From Bacillota bacterium (GTDB lineage Bacteria; Bacillota; Clostridia; Acetivibrionales; DSM-1351): a DNA stretch of 50,402 nucleotides. How positions within the stretch are numbered: position 1 is the first letter of the stretch; each line of letters begins with the position of its first letter. Made by a program: the position numbers and the translations under genes. Below the pieces are notes generated by a model. The model was given only the letters and a program-made list of their open reading frames with translations, made no database searches and was not told the DNA's origin. This document shows, piece by piece, positions 25,644 through 35,278 of the stretch. The stretch spans positions 1-50,402 of the forward strand of contig JAEWOH010000016.1 in assembly GCA_023460955.1 (NCBI GenBank), given 5' to 3'.

Positions 25644-26087
25644 ATGGGTTTTTTTACTTCGCTTGATATCGGAGCTTCAGGACTTACTGCACAAAGGTTA
25701 AGAATGGACACTATATCGCAGAATATTGCCAATATAAATACCACCAGAACTGCAAACGGTACGCCGTACAGAAGAAGGGAAGTTATATTGGAGGAACGTA
25801 AAGGTTCTGATTCTTTTGCTTCTATACTTTCAGGTGAAAGTAACAAGCTGAATGATGGACAGGGTGTTCGTGTCAGCAAAGTTGTTGAAGATTCTTCTGA
25901 TTTCAGAAAGGTCTATGATCCGGGACATCCGGACGCTGATGAAAACGGATATGTCAGCATGCCGAATGTTGATATAGTGACCGAGATGGTAAATATGATT
26001 TCTGCAACCAGATCCTATGAAGCCAATGTAACTTCAATAAATGCTACTAAATCAATGGCATTAAAAGCTCTGGAAATCGGTAAGTAA
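25644..26087 (+). CDS. flgC: Flagellar basal-body rod protein FlgC
   Basis: A 147-residue rod subunit. The N-terminus SLDIGASGLTAQRLRMDTISQNIANINTTRT is the rod/hook signature, and the C-terminus VDIVTEMVNMISATRSYEANVTSINATKSMALKALEIGK is the FlgC/FlgG tail. The ATG lies two bases after the flgB stop with GGAGAGG inside flgB. fliE follows. Confidence 0.96.
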   Translation: MGFFTSLDIGASGLTAQRLRMDTISQNIANINTTRTANGTPYRRREVILEERKGSDSFASILSGESNKLNDGQGVRVSKVVEDSSDFRKVYDPGHPDADENGYVSMPNVDIVTEMVNMISATRSYEANVTSINATKSMALKALEIGK

Positions 26088-26101
26088 TTTGGAGGATTCA
26101 A

Positions 26102-26410
26102 ATGTCAATAAACGGTATTTCAGAAATCAAGAAACTAGTACCCGATAATTTGGGACTTAGTGGTATCAATGAGGAGAAAAAAACACCTGAGGTAAGTTTT
26201 GGCGAGTATTTAAACTCGGCTCTTATGAAGGTAACTGATTTGGAAAATGAGGCAAGCCGGTTAAAAAATGATTTCGCAGTTGGAAAGACAGACAATATAC
26301 CGGAAGTTTTGATTGCCGGTGAAAAGGCCGGTATTGCTCTGCAGTTTACAATGCAGGTTAGAAATAAGATCCTTGATGCCTATTCAGAAATAATGCGAAT
26401 GCAGATTTAG
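26102..26410 (+). CDS. fliE: Flagellar hook-basal body complex protein FliE
   Basis: A 102-residue protein that joins the MS ring to the rod. The C-terminal half, with EVLIAGEKAGIALQFTMQVRNKILDAYSEIMRMQI, is diagnostic. The ATG at 26102 has TTTGGAGG upstream. It is 14 bases after flgC and upstream of fliF, the normal order. Confidence 0.95.
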   Translation: MSINGISEIKKLVPDNLGLSGINEEKKTPEVSFGEYLNSALMKVTDLENEASRLKNDFAVGKTDNIPEVLIAGEKAGIALQFTMQVRNKILDAYSEIMRMQI

Positions 26411-26478
26411 GCAGTTAAATAGTTTTCATCAGAGCTCATACTACAAAAGACAAAAAACTTTAAATCGAGGTGGTAGGT

Positions 26479-28059
26479 TTGCCAGAATTTTTATCTCGAA
26501 TACTTAAGCCAATTCAAGAATTTTGGAAGGGATTGGACAAGTCACAAAAATTAAGAATCTATATCACATCTGCAATTGTTGTAATTGCTGTGGGATTAGG
26601 TTTATTTTTACTGACTAGACCTTCATATACAACTGTTATCAATAATGCCGACCCTGCAGATATTGCAGAGATGCAAAAAATTCTTACTGAAAAAGGCATT
26701 TCTTACAAGCTAACCGATGATAAATCCGGAATAATTGTAAATGTAAAAGATAGTGACACTGCTCATTTTGAGTTGGTTTCAGCCGGTTATCCTAAAAATG
26801 GTCTCACCTTTGCTGATGCACTAAGCAGCATAAAAATAAATACTACCGAAAGTGATAAGAAGCATATTTGGCAACAGCTTGACGAATCTGATATAGCCAG
26901 ACAATTAAAGCTTATTCAGAATGTAAAAGATGCAAGCGTTACCATTACCAGGCCTGAAAAGACGCTTTTTATTGATGATACCGACGACAAAAATGCAAAA
27001 GCTTCTGTAGTTATAACAAAAATTGGTGACATAACTCCAAAACAAGCTGAAAGCATTGTAAAAGTTGTTGCAAGCAGCGTTGAAGGTCTTGACCCTGAAA
27101 ACGTTACTGTTGTTGACCAAAACGGAAATCCTTTAAGTATTGAGCAGGATGAAACCGGTATTGAAAAGACTTCAACACAGTATGATATGAAGAAGAAAGT
27201 CAAGGTTGATCTTGAAAAAAATCTAAGAGAGGTATTAAACGATCAGTTTGACAGTTTTGATGCAGCTAAGGTTGTAGTAAATCCTGTACTGGATTTTAAT
27301 ACTTTATCCCAGTCATCAAAAGAAATTTCCAACCCTGATGGAATGGATACGGGAGCAATTATAAGTAAACAGGAATTGAAGGAAGATCTTAAAAATGGAG
27401 ATTCTACCGATGCTGCTGCAGGAGTGAACTCTAATCCGGGAACTACACCTTCTTATCCTATGGGTTCCTCTGATTCAAAATCCTATAAAAAATCTGACAC
27501 AACAGAAAACTACGCATATAATGAAACCTCAAAGCAAAGTGAAAAATCGTTGGGTGAGGTTATACCCGAGAAAACTACTGCTGCTATAACTTTACTTTAT
27601 GGTAATAGAGTTCCCGATGATACAAAGCTCACAGATGATCTTATTGCTCAAGTAAAAGAACTAGCCAGTAAAGCTACAGGAATTCCTGTAGAAAATCTTG
27701 CTGTTACAAAACTTAAAATAGCTCCGGTTGTTGAGAAAACACCAACAATTACTGAAACAATTAAGAGTTTACTTTCCTCTTTCGGGCTACCCGCACTTTT
27801 ATTACTTATGATAATTATCATGGTAATTGTTGCTATTCCTAAAAAGTCCAAGAAAACTCAACTTGAACCTGCTCTTGCCGGCACAGAAGAATTATTAGTT
27901 CCATCAAAATATAGCCTTGAAGTGAAACAGGAACCTGTTCCTGAAATTGATATTGAAGAAAGGTCTGAAGTAAAGAAACAGTTGGAGAAATTCGTAAAAC
28001 AAAAACCCGATGCGGTTGCGCAATTGCTTCGTAACTGGTTAACCGACGATTATGAGTAA
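26479..28059 (+). CDS. fliF: Flagellar MS-ring protein FliF
   Basis: A 526-residue inner-membrane ring protein and platform for the rod and C ring. The first transmembrane segment is at about residues 25-43 (IYITSAIVVIAVGLGLFLL). Ring-building motif domains follow (ADIAEMQKILTEKGISYKL; NVKDASVTITRP). A Ser/Asp-rich loop precedes the second transmembrane helix (ALLLLMIIIMVIVAI, about 437-451). The C-terminal tail (KQLEKFVKQKPDAVAQLLRNWLTDDYE) binds FliG. I prefer the TTG at 26479 because AGGTGG lies six bases upstream; a GTG at 26470 overlaps that site. Confidence 0.95.
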   Translation: MPEFLSRILKPIQEFWKGLDKSQKLRIYITSAIVVIAVGLGLFLLTRPSYTTVINNADPADIAEMQKILTEKGISYKLTDDKSGIIVNVKDSDTAHFELVSAGYPKNGLTFADALSSIKINTTESDKKHIWQQLDESDIARQLKLIQNVKDASVTITRPEKTLFIDDTDDKNAKASVVITKIGDITPKQAESIVKVVASSVEGLDPENVTVVDQNGNPLSIEQDETGIEKTSTQYDMKKKVKVDLEKNLREVLNDQFDSFDAAKVVVNPVLDFNTLSQSSKEISNPDGMDTGAIISKQELKEDLKNGDSTDAAAGVNSNPGTTPSYPMGSSDSKSYKKSDTTENYAYNETSKQSEKSLGEVIPEKTTAAITLLYGNRVPDDTKLTDDLIAQVKELASKATGIPVENLAVTKLKIAPVVEKTPTITETIKSLLSSFGLPALLLLMIIIMVIVAIPKKSKKTQLEPALAGTEELLVPSKYSLEVKQEPVPEIDIEERSEVKKQLEKFVKQKPDAVAQLLRNWLTDDYE

Positions 28060-28090
28060 TTGATCCGATTATTTTTGTGGGGTGGAAAAC

Positions 28091-29110
28091 GTGACTAAAA
28101 ACAGTAGCAAGACGGATTACTCCGGTAAGGAAAAGGCAGCAATGCTGCTGATATCATTGGGGCCTGAAAAATCTGCCGAAATATTTAAGCATTTGAAGGA
28201 AGACGAAATAGAACAGCTTACTCTTGAAATAGCTAACATTAGGGCTGTTACCCCTGATGAAAAGGAGAGAATCCTGGATGAATTTTATCAGATTTGTCTT
28301 GCACAGGAGTATATTGCTGAAGGTGGTATAGGCTATGCCAAAGATATTCTTGAAAAGGCTCTTGGAACTCAAAAAGCACTTGACATAATAAATAAGCTGA
28401 CAGTCTCCTTACAAGTTCGACCATTTGATTTCGTGAGAAAAACAGATCCTTCTCAGATAATAAATTTTATCCAGGGCGAACACCCACAGACAATTGCCTT
28501 AATACTTGCTTATTTGAAGCCACATCAGGCATCGGTTGTACTTTCTGCGTTACCTCAGGATAAGCAGGCTGATGTTGCCCGAAGGGTTGCTACTATGGAT
28601 AGAACATCTCCTGATGTTATCAAGGAAGTAGAGCGTATACTTGAGAAAAAACTATCTTCACTGGTTACAGAGGATTACACCGCTGCAGGTGGTGTTCAAT
28701 CAATTGTTGATATATTGAACTCTGTTGACAGAGGAACCGAGAAATTTATTATGGAAACTCTTGAAATTGAAGATACAGATCTGGCAGAAGAAATAAAAAG
28801 ACGTATGTTTGTATTCGAAGATATACTTACTCTGGATGGAAGATCTATTCAAAGATTCCTCAGAGAAGTTGATAATAATCAGCTTGCAGTTGCATTAAAA
28901 GGTGCTACTGAAGAAGTACAGAAGGTTATTTTTGCCAATATGTCCAAGCGTCTGAGTGAAATGATAAGAGAAGACCTTGAATTTATGGGACCTGTTAGAC
29001 TTAAGGATGTTGAAGAAGCGCAACAGAAGATTGTCAATATCATCCGTAAGTTAGAGGACGCAGGTGAGATAGTTATTTCCAGAGGCGGAGGGGATGAAAT
29101 AATTGTCTAA
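28091..29110 (+). CDS. fliG: Flagellar motor switch protein FliG
   Basis: A 339-residue C-ring protein that contacts the stator and sets rotation direction. The N-terminal FliF-binding domain includes GKEKAAMLLISLGPEKSAEI. The middle domain has the EHPQTIALILAYLKPHQASVVLSALP block with the EHPQ motif that binds FliM. The C-terminal domain contains the charged torque helix region DGRSIQRFLREVDNNQLAVALKGA. The GTG at 28091 follows GTGGGGTGG; a GTG at 28082 lies within that site. The last eight bases overlap fliH. Confidence 0.96.
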   Translation: MTKNSSKTDYSGKEKAAMLLISLGPEKSAEIFKHLKEDEIEQLTLEIANIRAVTPDEKERILDEFYQICLAQEYIAEGGIGYAKDILEKALGTQKALDIINKLTVSLQVRPFDFVRKTDPSQIINFIQGEHPQTIALILAYLKPHQASVVLSALPQDKQADVARRVATMDRTSPDVIKEVERILEKKLSSLVTEDYTAAGGVQSIVDILNSVDRGTEKFIMETLEIEDTDLAEEIKRRMFVFEDILTLDGRSIQRFLREVDNNQLAVALKGATEEVQKVIFANMSKRLSEMIREDLEFMGPVRLKDVEEAQQKIVNIIRKLEDAGEIVISRGGGDEIIV

Positions 29111-29885
29111 TAATAAAGTATTTAAACACAATCAGGTAAATGTAGGCATACCATTTTTGATTAAATCTCCGGTAACCTATCAACCTCCAGTATTAAGGGT
29201 TAATAATATTGGTACTAAAGTTGAAAACTCTGAAGCTGACGTAACTCCAAAAATAGATTACAAGGCTATGGGTGACGAAATAATCAATAAAGCAAAAACA
29301 GAAGCCGATTATATAATTAAGGAAGCTCTTCTGGAGGCCAAAGAAATTGTGTCCAAGGCTTCTGCTGAAGTTCAGGAATTAAGAGATAATACTGTTCAGG
29401 AAGCTGAAGAAGAAGGTTATAGATCAGGAACGATAAAAGCTCAATCCGAATATGAGTGTTTGCTTCAAGAGGCAAGAGACATAAAGCAGCAGGCGAGCAT
29501 GGAATATAACAAGATATTAGAAGCAGTGGAAGCTGATGCTGTAAATACAATACTTGATATTGCTAAAAAAGTTATTAGTAAGGAGCTCCAATGTAAGGAG
29601 AATGTACTTTTACTTGTGCAGGAAGCCTTTGAGAAATGCTCTAAAGATCGTAAGGCTGTATTAAAACTCTCAGAAGCTGATTATGATTTTGTAAACGAAA
29701 ACAAGGAGCAATTGATGTCTATGCTTCAACGATCTGATGATGTTGAGATAAAAAAGGATTTGTCCCTAGAAGAGGGAGGCTGTGTTATTGATACTGATTT
29801 TGGAAGTATAGATGCAAGTGCTCAAACAAGATTTGAAAAAATTGAAGAAGACTTTAAAGATTTACTTGAGGAAAAGATAAGTTAA
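29103..29885 (+). CDS. fliH: Flagellar assembly protein FliH
   Basis: A 260-residue stator-like regulator of the export ATPase FliI, homologous to V/F-ATPase peripheral-stalk subunits. A long helical middle (about residues 55-155, rich in Ala/Glu/Lys) has the coiled-coil character expected. The C-terminal part (VISKELQCKENVLLLVQEAF...GGCVIDTDFGSIDASAQTRFEKIEEDF) is family-typical. The start is TTG at 29103, inside the fliG stop region, with GGAGGGG nine bases upstream. Confidence 0.88.
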   Translation: MSNNKVFKHNQVNVGIPFLIKSPVTYQPPVLRVNNIGTKVENSEADVTPKIDYKAMGDEIINKAKTEADYIIKEALLEAKEIVSKASAEVQELRDNTVQEAEEEGYRSGTIKAQSEYECLLQEARDIKQQASMEYNKILEAVEADAVNTILDIAKKVISKELQCKENVLLLVQEAFEKCSKDRKAVLKLSEADYDFVNENKEQLMSMLQRSDDVEIKKDLSLEEGGCVIDTDFGSIDASAQTRFEKIEEDFKDLLEEKIS

Positions 29886-29905
29886 GGTACGCGAAGGTGT
29901 ACCTT
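29884..29905 (+). other. Small hairpin at the fliH-fliI junction
   Basis: AAGGTAC (29884-29890) and GTACCTT (29899-29905) form a seven-base stem that begins in the fliH stop codon. There is no T-run, so it is not a terminator. It may tune readthrough or mRNA stability between fliH and fliI. Confidence 0.4.
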
Positions 29906-29953
29906 GAACTGTATTTATACATAATAGATTTCAAGGAGGAGGCCAGGATTATA

Positions 29954-31258
29954 GTGATAGACCTAAAAAAGTACCGTGATGCTCTGGAATCAAGAGATTT
30001 TATTGACTATTTGGGTAAAGTGTCAAAGGTTGTAGGTCTTACTATAGAAGCTGATGGGCCTCAGGCAAGTATAGGAGATTTATGCAACATTCATGTTTCA
30101 AAGGGAGGTCCTCTTAAAGCAGAAGTTGTTGGTTTTAAAGATGAAAAGGTTCTACTTATGCCTCTTGGAGAAATGACAGGAATAAGTCCCGGCTGTACTG
30201 TATCTGCAAATGGTGATATTTTGAAAGTTGCTGTTGGTGAGGAGCTTATAGGCAGAGTTCTGGATGGTCTGGGAAGACCAATGGATGACAAGGGCCCAAT
30301 CAATTCAAGAGTTTTTTACAGGACTGATAACAAGCCCCCAAATCCAATGACCAGAAAAAGAATAACAGAACCATTACCTCTTGGAGTTAAAGCTATAGAT
30401 GGACTTTTAACCGTTGGTAAAGGCCAGAGAGTGGGAATATTTGCAGGTAGTGGTGTTGGAAAGAGTACGCTGATGGGTATGATTGCACGTAACACAAAAG
30501 CAGACATAAATGTCATAGCGTTAATAGGTGAACGTGGAAGAGAAGTCCGTGAATTTATTGAAAGAGACCTTACTGAGGAGGGTCTTGCAAGGTCGGTTGT
30601 AGTAGTGGCAACCTCTGACCAGCCGGCTCTTATAAGACTTAAGGGAGCAATGGTTGCCACCGCAATAGCAGAATATTTCAGAGATAACGGAAAAGATGTA
30701 TTACTCCTTATGGATTCATTGACCAGATATGCTATGGCACAAAGAGAGGTGGGTCTTTCCATAGGTGAGCCTCCTGTATCCAGGGGCTACACTCCTTCAG
30801 TATTCTCGGTTTTCCCAAAATTACTGGAAAGAGCGGGTACTGATGAGAAGGGGTCAATAACGGGTCTTTATACGGTGCTTGTGGATGGTGATGATCTTAC
30901 CGAACCGGTAACTGACACTGCAAGAGGAATTCTCGATGGACATATAGTTTTATCAAGAGCATTAGCAAATAAAAATCACTACCCTTCAATTGATATACTC
31001 GCAAGTGTCAGCAGGGTTATGAGTGATATTATTGATAGAGATCACAAAAAAAGTGCTGCTGATATAAAAAAGACCTTGGCAACTCACAGGGATGCCGAAG
31101 ATCTTATTAATATCGGTGCATATGTTAAGGGAAGTAACGAAAAAATTGATTATGCGATAGAGTATATTGATAACATAACAGCTTTCTTGCAACAGGAAAC
31201 AGACCATAAGGTTACTTTCGAAGAGGTACGGCAGCAGCTTTTAAACCTGCTTGGGTAG
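29954..31258 (+). CDS. fliI: Flagellum-specific ATPase FliI
   Basis: A 434-residue hexameric ATPase that energises flagellar protein export. The P-loop is IFAGSGVGKSTLMGMIAR. The Walker B region KDVLLLMDSLTRYAMAQREVGLSIGEPPVSRGYTPSVFS is highly conserved, as is the GLYTVLVDGDDLTEPVTDTARGILDGHI block. I chose the GTG at 29954: AAGGAGGAGG lies 11 bases upstream, and the peptide VIDLKKYRDAL fits the family. A frame from 29897 adds 19 residues from the non-coding gap. Confidence 0.95.
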   Translation: MIDLKKYRDALESRDFIDYLGKVSKVVGLTIEADGPQASIGDLCNIHVSKGGPLKAEVVGFKDEKVLLMPLGEMTGISPGCTVSANGDILKVAVGEELIGRVLDGLGRPMDDKGPINSRVFYRTDNKPPNPMTRKRITEPLPLGVKAIDGLLTVGKGQRVGIFAGSGVGKSTLMGMIARNTKADINVIALIGERGREVREFIERDLTEEGLARSVVVVATSDQPALIRLKGAMVATAIAEYFRDNGKDVLLLMDSLTRYAMAQREVGLSIGEPPVSRGYTPSVFSVFPKLLERAGTDEKGSITGLYTVLVDGDDLTEPVTDTARGILDGHIVLSRALANKNHYPSIDILASVSRVMSDIIDRDHKKSAADIKKTLATHRDAEDLINIGAYVKGSNEKIDYAIEYIDNITAFLQQETDHKVTFEEVRQQLLNLLG

Positions 31259-31334
31259 ACAGGATTGTTGAGTTAAAAATTTTTTTATATCATTTTGTTA
31301 AATACGATTAAAGCTCATAATGGGGGAAGGGATA

Positions 31335-31787
31335 ATGCAGAAATTTGGTTTTAGGCTTGAACCGGTATTAAAACTAAAGACACAAATGGAAGACAATGCT
31401 AAAAACAGTCTTGCCAGAGCTGCCCGTGAGCTGGAGTATCAGCAGGAATGCCTTGATCAGTTGGAGCAGGTTAAGGAAGACTCCATGAAAACTTTAAATT
31501 CTACTGTAGACAAAGGAATACCTGTGTATGAGGTAAGAAATTACAACAATTTTTTCGGATTAATGAAAAATAAGATCAATAATCAGAAAGTAAATGTAAA
31601 TAATGCACAGATGGATGTCGATATAAATAGAGAAGCTCTGATCCATGCCATGCAGGAAAAGAAAATTCTTGAAAAGCTTAAGGAAAAAAAGTACGAGGAA
31701 TATGTTAAAGAGCAGAATAAGGAAGAACAGCTTTTAATAGATGGGTTAAACAGTTTTAAATTTAAAGATGTCTCAGGAAAGGCTTAA
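31335..31787 (+). CDS. fliJ: Flagellar export chaperone FliJ
   Basis: A 150-residue, almost entirely helical coiled-coil protein (QKFGFRLEPVLKLKTQMED...KLKEKKYEEYVKEQNKEEQ). FliJ resembles the gamma subunit of rotary ATPases and links the FliI ring to FlhA. The ATG at 31335 follows GGAAGGG; the frame from 31320 starts inside this site. Its place after fliI supports the call, as the family has low sequence conservation. Confidence 0.88.
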   Translation: MQKFGFRLEPVLKLKTQMEDNAKNSLARAARELEYQQECLDQLEQVKEDSMKTLNSTVDKGIPVYEVRNYNNFFGLMKNKINNQKVNVNNAQMDVDINREALIHAMQEKKILEKLKEKKYEEYVKEQNKEEQLLIDGLNSFKFKDVSGKA

Positions 31788-31805
31788 ACAATAGGGGAAC
31801 ATAAG

Positions 31806-32684
31806 ATGGCCGAAAATAAAAAAGACAAAAATGAGTTGCTACAGGTTGATGAAGCTTTAAAAAACTTAAATAAAGACACAAAGAATTCATCTCAACAGGA
31901 TGGCTCCCATAAAAACGGTGTGCTGTTTTATATACTGACTATTATAACTGCACTTCTATTGGTTGTGCTAATAATCGGAGGTGTTTTCTTTTTTGCAATT
32001 AAAAGCAATGTGAACGGTATTGCAAATAATATGAGAGGTTCTATTGAAAAGATACCTGTACTCAACCTGGCTCTTCCTGAAATGCCTGAACCAGAAGATG
32101 AAAAGAACATGACCGAGGAACAGGTCAGACAAAAATATACTCAGATCAGAGCAGAAAAATCAGAATTGGATAAGCAGGTTGAAGAGCTGACCCGGCAGGT
32201 AGCTGATTTAAACAAGCAACTATCTGCAAAGGATACAGATTCCTCCTTACTTAAGCAGCAAAAGGAAACAGCCGAAACTGCCCAGCAAAAGCAGGCAGCA
32301 GAGTATCAAAAGCTTAAAAAAGATTACGACGAACTATCAGCAGTAATAGCAAAAGGTGATACAGCTGCATATAAGGATTATTTTGAAAAAATAGATTCTG
32401 CTTTAGCAGCAGAATTATATCAGAAAGCAGTTCAGGACCAGAAAGCTAGCGAGGAAGTAAAAAAATATGTTTCGATTTATGAAACTATGGATGCTTCAGC
32501 ATCTGCAAGTATCTTAGAAAAGCTTGGAACCGGAAAAATGTCACTGATATTGGAAATAATGAAAAACCTGAAGAAGGAAACCTCTGCAAGCATCCTTACA
32601 GAAATGACACCGGAATTTGCTGCAAAAGTTTCTGAACAGCTGGCAAAATCCTATAATGTAACAGCAGACAAAAATACTAACTAA
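31806..32684 (+). CDS. MotE/YlxF-like protein with MgtE N-terminal-type domain
   Basis: A 292-residue membrane protein. A hydrophilic 40-residue cytoplasmic start is followed by one transmembrane helix (LFYILTIITALLLVVLIIGGVFFF, about residues 40-63). A long coiled coil (about 108-180, KSELDKQVEELTRQVADLNKQL) and a C-terminal helical repeat domain (SASASILEKLGTGKMSLILEIMKNLKKETSASILTEM) follow, resembling the MgtE intracellular N domain seen in MotE and YlxF. In Bacillus the equivalent ylxF sits at the same operon place, between fliJ and fliK. MotE proteins in other bacteria act with the stator; the role here is inferred only. Confidence 0.7.
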   Translation: MAENKKDKNELLQVDEALKNLNKDTKNSSQQDGSHKNGVLFYILTIITALLLVVLIIGGVFFFAIKSNVNGIANNMRGSIEKIPVLNLALPEMPEPEDEKNMTEEQVRQKYTQIRAEKSELDKQVEELTRQVADLNKQLSAKDTDSSLLKQQKETAETAQQKQAAEYQKLKKDYDELSAVIAKGDTAAYKDYFEKIDSALAAELYQKAVQDQKASEEVKKYVSIYETMDASASASILEKLGTGKMSLILEIMKNLKKETSASILTEMTPEFAAKVSEQLAKSYNVTADKNTN

Positions 32685-32745
32685 TTAATTATTAGTATTT
32701 TTACTGATAAACCAATAAAATTTTTGAAAGGAGGTGAAAACAAAC

Positions 32746-34329
32746 ATGATACCAAATTTATTAACCAATTTCGTATTTTCACAACAGACAGATAATTCAG
32801 CTCTTAACTTGAAAGCTAAATCATCCCAGCTAAATAATTCTTCTGATTTTAAATCGGTCTTTGATAAGACTGTAAACAGTCCTAAACAAGATCATAGTTT
32901 AAGTAAAAATGTTAAGTCCGGAAAAAGTAATTTTCAGACTGATGATTCACAGATCCAGTATAGGTCCTTCAGGGATATAAGGACCGAACAAAGCATCAAT
33001 GATAAGGTAAGTACTGTGAAAGAGACAAAAGATTACTCTCCGGCCGAAGAACTTACATCCGGCTCAGGTAAGAAATCCGCTCAAGGAAATAAAGCAGAGG
33101 AGCAGATAGCTATACTGGCCCAAATGCTTGGTATTACTCCAGGGGAACTGGTTAAGATTGCCGAAAAACTTGGTTTTAAAGCTGAGGACCTAACTGAGTC
33201 CGCAAAGATGGGACAGTTTATTGATCAACTTGGCGCTGAGCTTGATTTAAACAGCCAGCAAAAAGAACTTTTGGTCAAATTGTCACAGGAAGTCTTAAAT
33301 CAGGTTAAAGCTACTGAAAGCAACCAGCAAGTGCCTCGGACATTGGACTCTGAACTGCTAAAAGCTTCAGAAAGTCAGGTGCAGAGTAACAATAGTGTCA
33401 TTGATTCAAAAGCCATCTCTGAACTTGTAAAGACTCGTCTTAATGAGTTGATTGAATCCACCGGCTTACAAACCGAAACAATCGGTTCTGAAGTGTCAAA
33501 AGTCATTGCTGCGATGAGAGCTCAGCTAAACAATAAAATATCTGTTAATGGCAGTGAAACGACAACAGCAGAAAGTAATGAGCTGCTCGAAAAACTAAAT
33601 GACCAAGCTCGGAATGTGAATAAGCCTGAAGATTCATCAGTTCTCAAGCAAGATAGCAAGCTGAAGGACAAGGATATAGAAGAGAGCAATGCGGGCAAAA
33701 CAGCTGCAGCCAATGAGGAAATTGTTCCTGAAGTTAAAACAGTATCTGTACAGGTTAATACAAATGCTGAGCAAAATTCCCAGCAGCAGGTACTCCAAGC
33801 ATTCTCTCAACTAAAGCAGGGGATTGTAAACAATCAGGTTGATACATCAAAATCTACTTTTACAATGCCGCAGACCATTAAGACATCAGATATTCTAAAA
33901 CAGGTGGTGGAACAGACCAAAGTTTTTATAGGACAGGACAAAACTGAAATGGTAATTCACTTAAAGCCTGATCATTTAGGAAAACTTGAATTAAAGGTAA
34001 TAACAGAGCAGGGCATTGTAGCTGCTAAATTTATTGCAGAAAATCAACAAGTGAAGGAAATTATTGAAACCAACATGCAGTCCCTTAAGGATTCACTTGA
34101 AAAACAGGGAATTAATATTGAGGGTGTGAGCGTTCAGGTAGGTCAGGATAGAAAGAACGAGTACCAGAATAATTTTGCAGGTAACAAAAACGGCACATCG
34201 GCAGCCAGAGGGAAATCAACTCCGGCAGTTACAGAAGCATCCGGTGTCAGAGGAACTATTGCTGAGATATTGCCTGAAAGATTAGCTCAGTATTCCTATG
34301 AAACAAATACCATCAATCTTACAGCGTAG
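32746..34329 (+). CDS. fliK: Flagellar hook-length control protein FliK
   Basis: A 527-residue, Ser/Gln/Asn-rich secreted ruler that measures the hook and switches the export gate to late substrates. The C-terminal Flg_hook domain is clear: EMVIHLKPDHLGKLELKVITEQGIVAAKFIAENQQVKEIIETNMQSLKDSL is the conserved core, split here only for description. The long N-terminal part is of low complexity. The ATG at 32746 has AGGAGGTG upstream; a GTG at 32734 is inside that site. It lies between the motE-like gene and flgD. Confidence 0.9.
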   Translation: MIPNLLTNFVFSQQTDNSALNLKAKSSQLNNSSDFKSVFDKTVNSPKQDHSLSKNVKSGKSNFQTDDSQIQYRSFRDIRTEQSINDKVSTVKETKDYSPAEELTSGSGKKSAQGNKAEEQIAILAQMLGITPGELVKIAEKLGFKAEDLTESAKMGQFIDQLGAELDLNSQQKELLVKLSQEVLNQVKATESNQQVPRTLDSELLKASESQVQSNNSVIDSKAISELVKTRLNELIESTGLQTETIGSEVSKVIAAMRAQLNNKISVNGSETTTAESNELLEKLNDQARNVNKPEDSSVLKQDSKLKDKDIEESNAGKTAAANEEIVPEVKTVSVQVNTNAEQNSQQQVLQAFSQLKQGIVNNQVDTSKSTFTMPQTIKTSDILKQVVEQTKVFIGQDKTEMVIHLKPDHLGKLELKVITEQGIVAAKFIAENQQVKEIIETNMQSLKDSLEKQGINIEGVSVQVGQDRKNEYQNNFAGNKNGTSAARGKSTPAVTEASGVRGTIAEILPERLAQYSYETNTINLTA

Positions 34330-34350
34330 AAAATGCAAGGAGGTGAATTA

Positions 34351-35265
34351 ATGGCGACAAATGGAATATCAGATTATAAAACAATTGAGCAAATTATCCA
34401 AAGTACAAAGACCAATCAGGAATCCTCAAGAAAAACCGGAGGCGATCTGGGTAAAAATGATTTTCTGAATCTTCTGGTTACTCAGCTTAGATATCAGGAT
34501 CCCTTGGAGCCTACCGACGATAAAGAGTTTATTGCTCAAATGGCACAGTTCAGTTCTCTTGAACAAATGCAGAATATGAATGGAGTAATGAGCAATTCAC
34601 AGGCTTTTGGTTTGATTGGGAAGGATGTTACTGCAAATCTGACAGACCCGAAAACTTTTGAAGTAAAAACAGTCACCGGTCTGGTATCGACAGTTAAGGT
34701 AAGCAATGGCAAGACCTATCTTATTATTAACGGACAGCAGGTTGAAGCTGATAAGGTTATAGAAGTTAACGATAATATCTACAATAAAAATACCAATCTT
34801 GCAGCTTATACAAATCTGATCGGGTTCAAGGTAAGAGGTGCTGTGTATGATCCAACCAACGGAGAATACATTTACTTAAGTGGTAATGTAAAAGAAATTC
34901 AAAAGGGAACGACTGAGGACTATGCTGTAATGGACGATGTTGAAGCAGTAGTATCTGAAGTAACAGGATCAACGTCAACAGACCCGAACTTTATTAAGAA
35001 CTATATGGCGACTAATAAAGGAAAACAGGTTAAGATTACAATAAAAGATCCTGATTCCGGTTATAAGGTGCCAGTGGTAGCAACACTTAAGGATTACAAA
35101 ATCGATTCAACAGGTAAAGTTACAGCGGTACTTGACGATTTATATGTTTCTGTATTCAGTGTATCAAATATTCAGCAGCAGAAACCAGATACTGAGGATC
35201 AGACACAATCAACAAATCAAACAGAGTCTGAAAATAAGAATAACAGCGGTTCAACAGGTGAATGA
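34351..35265 (+). CDS. flgD: Flagellar hook capping protein FlgD
   Basis: A 304-residue scaffold that caps the growing hook. The N-terminal FlgD signature is GKNDFLNLLVTQLRYQDPLEPTDDKEFIAQMAQFSSLEQM. The C-terminal half (residues 100-275) is a Tudor/FnIII-like beta domain. The tail (about 280-304) is Gln/Ser/Asn-rich. The ATG at 34351 has AAGGAGGTG upstream. The next gene begins after 13 bases. Confidence 0.93.
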   Translation: MATNGISDYKTIEQIIQSTKTNQESSRKTGGDLGKNDFLNLLVTQLRYQDPLEPTDDKEFIAQMAQFSSLEQMQNMNGVMSNSQAFGLIGKDVTANLTDPKTFEVKTVTGLVSTVKVSNGKTYLIINGQQVEADKVIEVNDNIYNKNTNLAAYTNLIGFKVRGAVYDPTNGEYIYLSGNVKEIQKGTTEDYAVMDDVEAVVSEVTGSTSTDPNFIKNYMATNKGKQVKITIKDPDSGYKVPVVATLKDYKIDSTGKVTAVLDDLYVSVFSVSNIQQQKPDTEDQTQSTNQTESENKNNSGSTGE

Positions 35266-35278
35266 GAGAAGGTGAGTT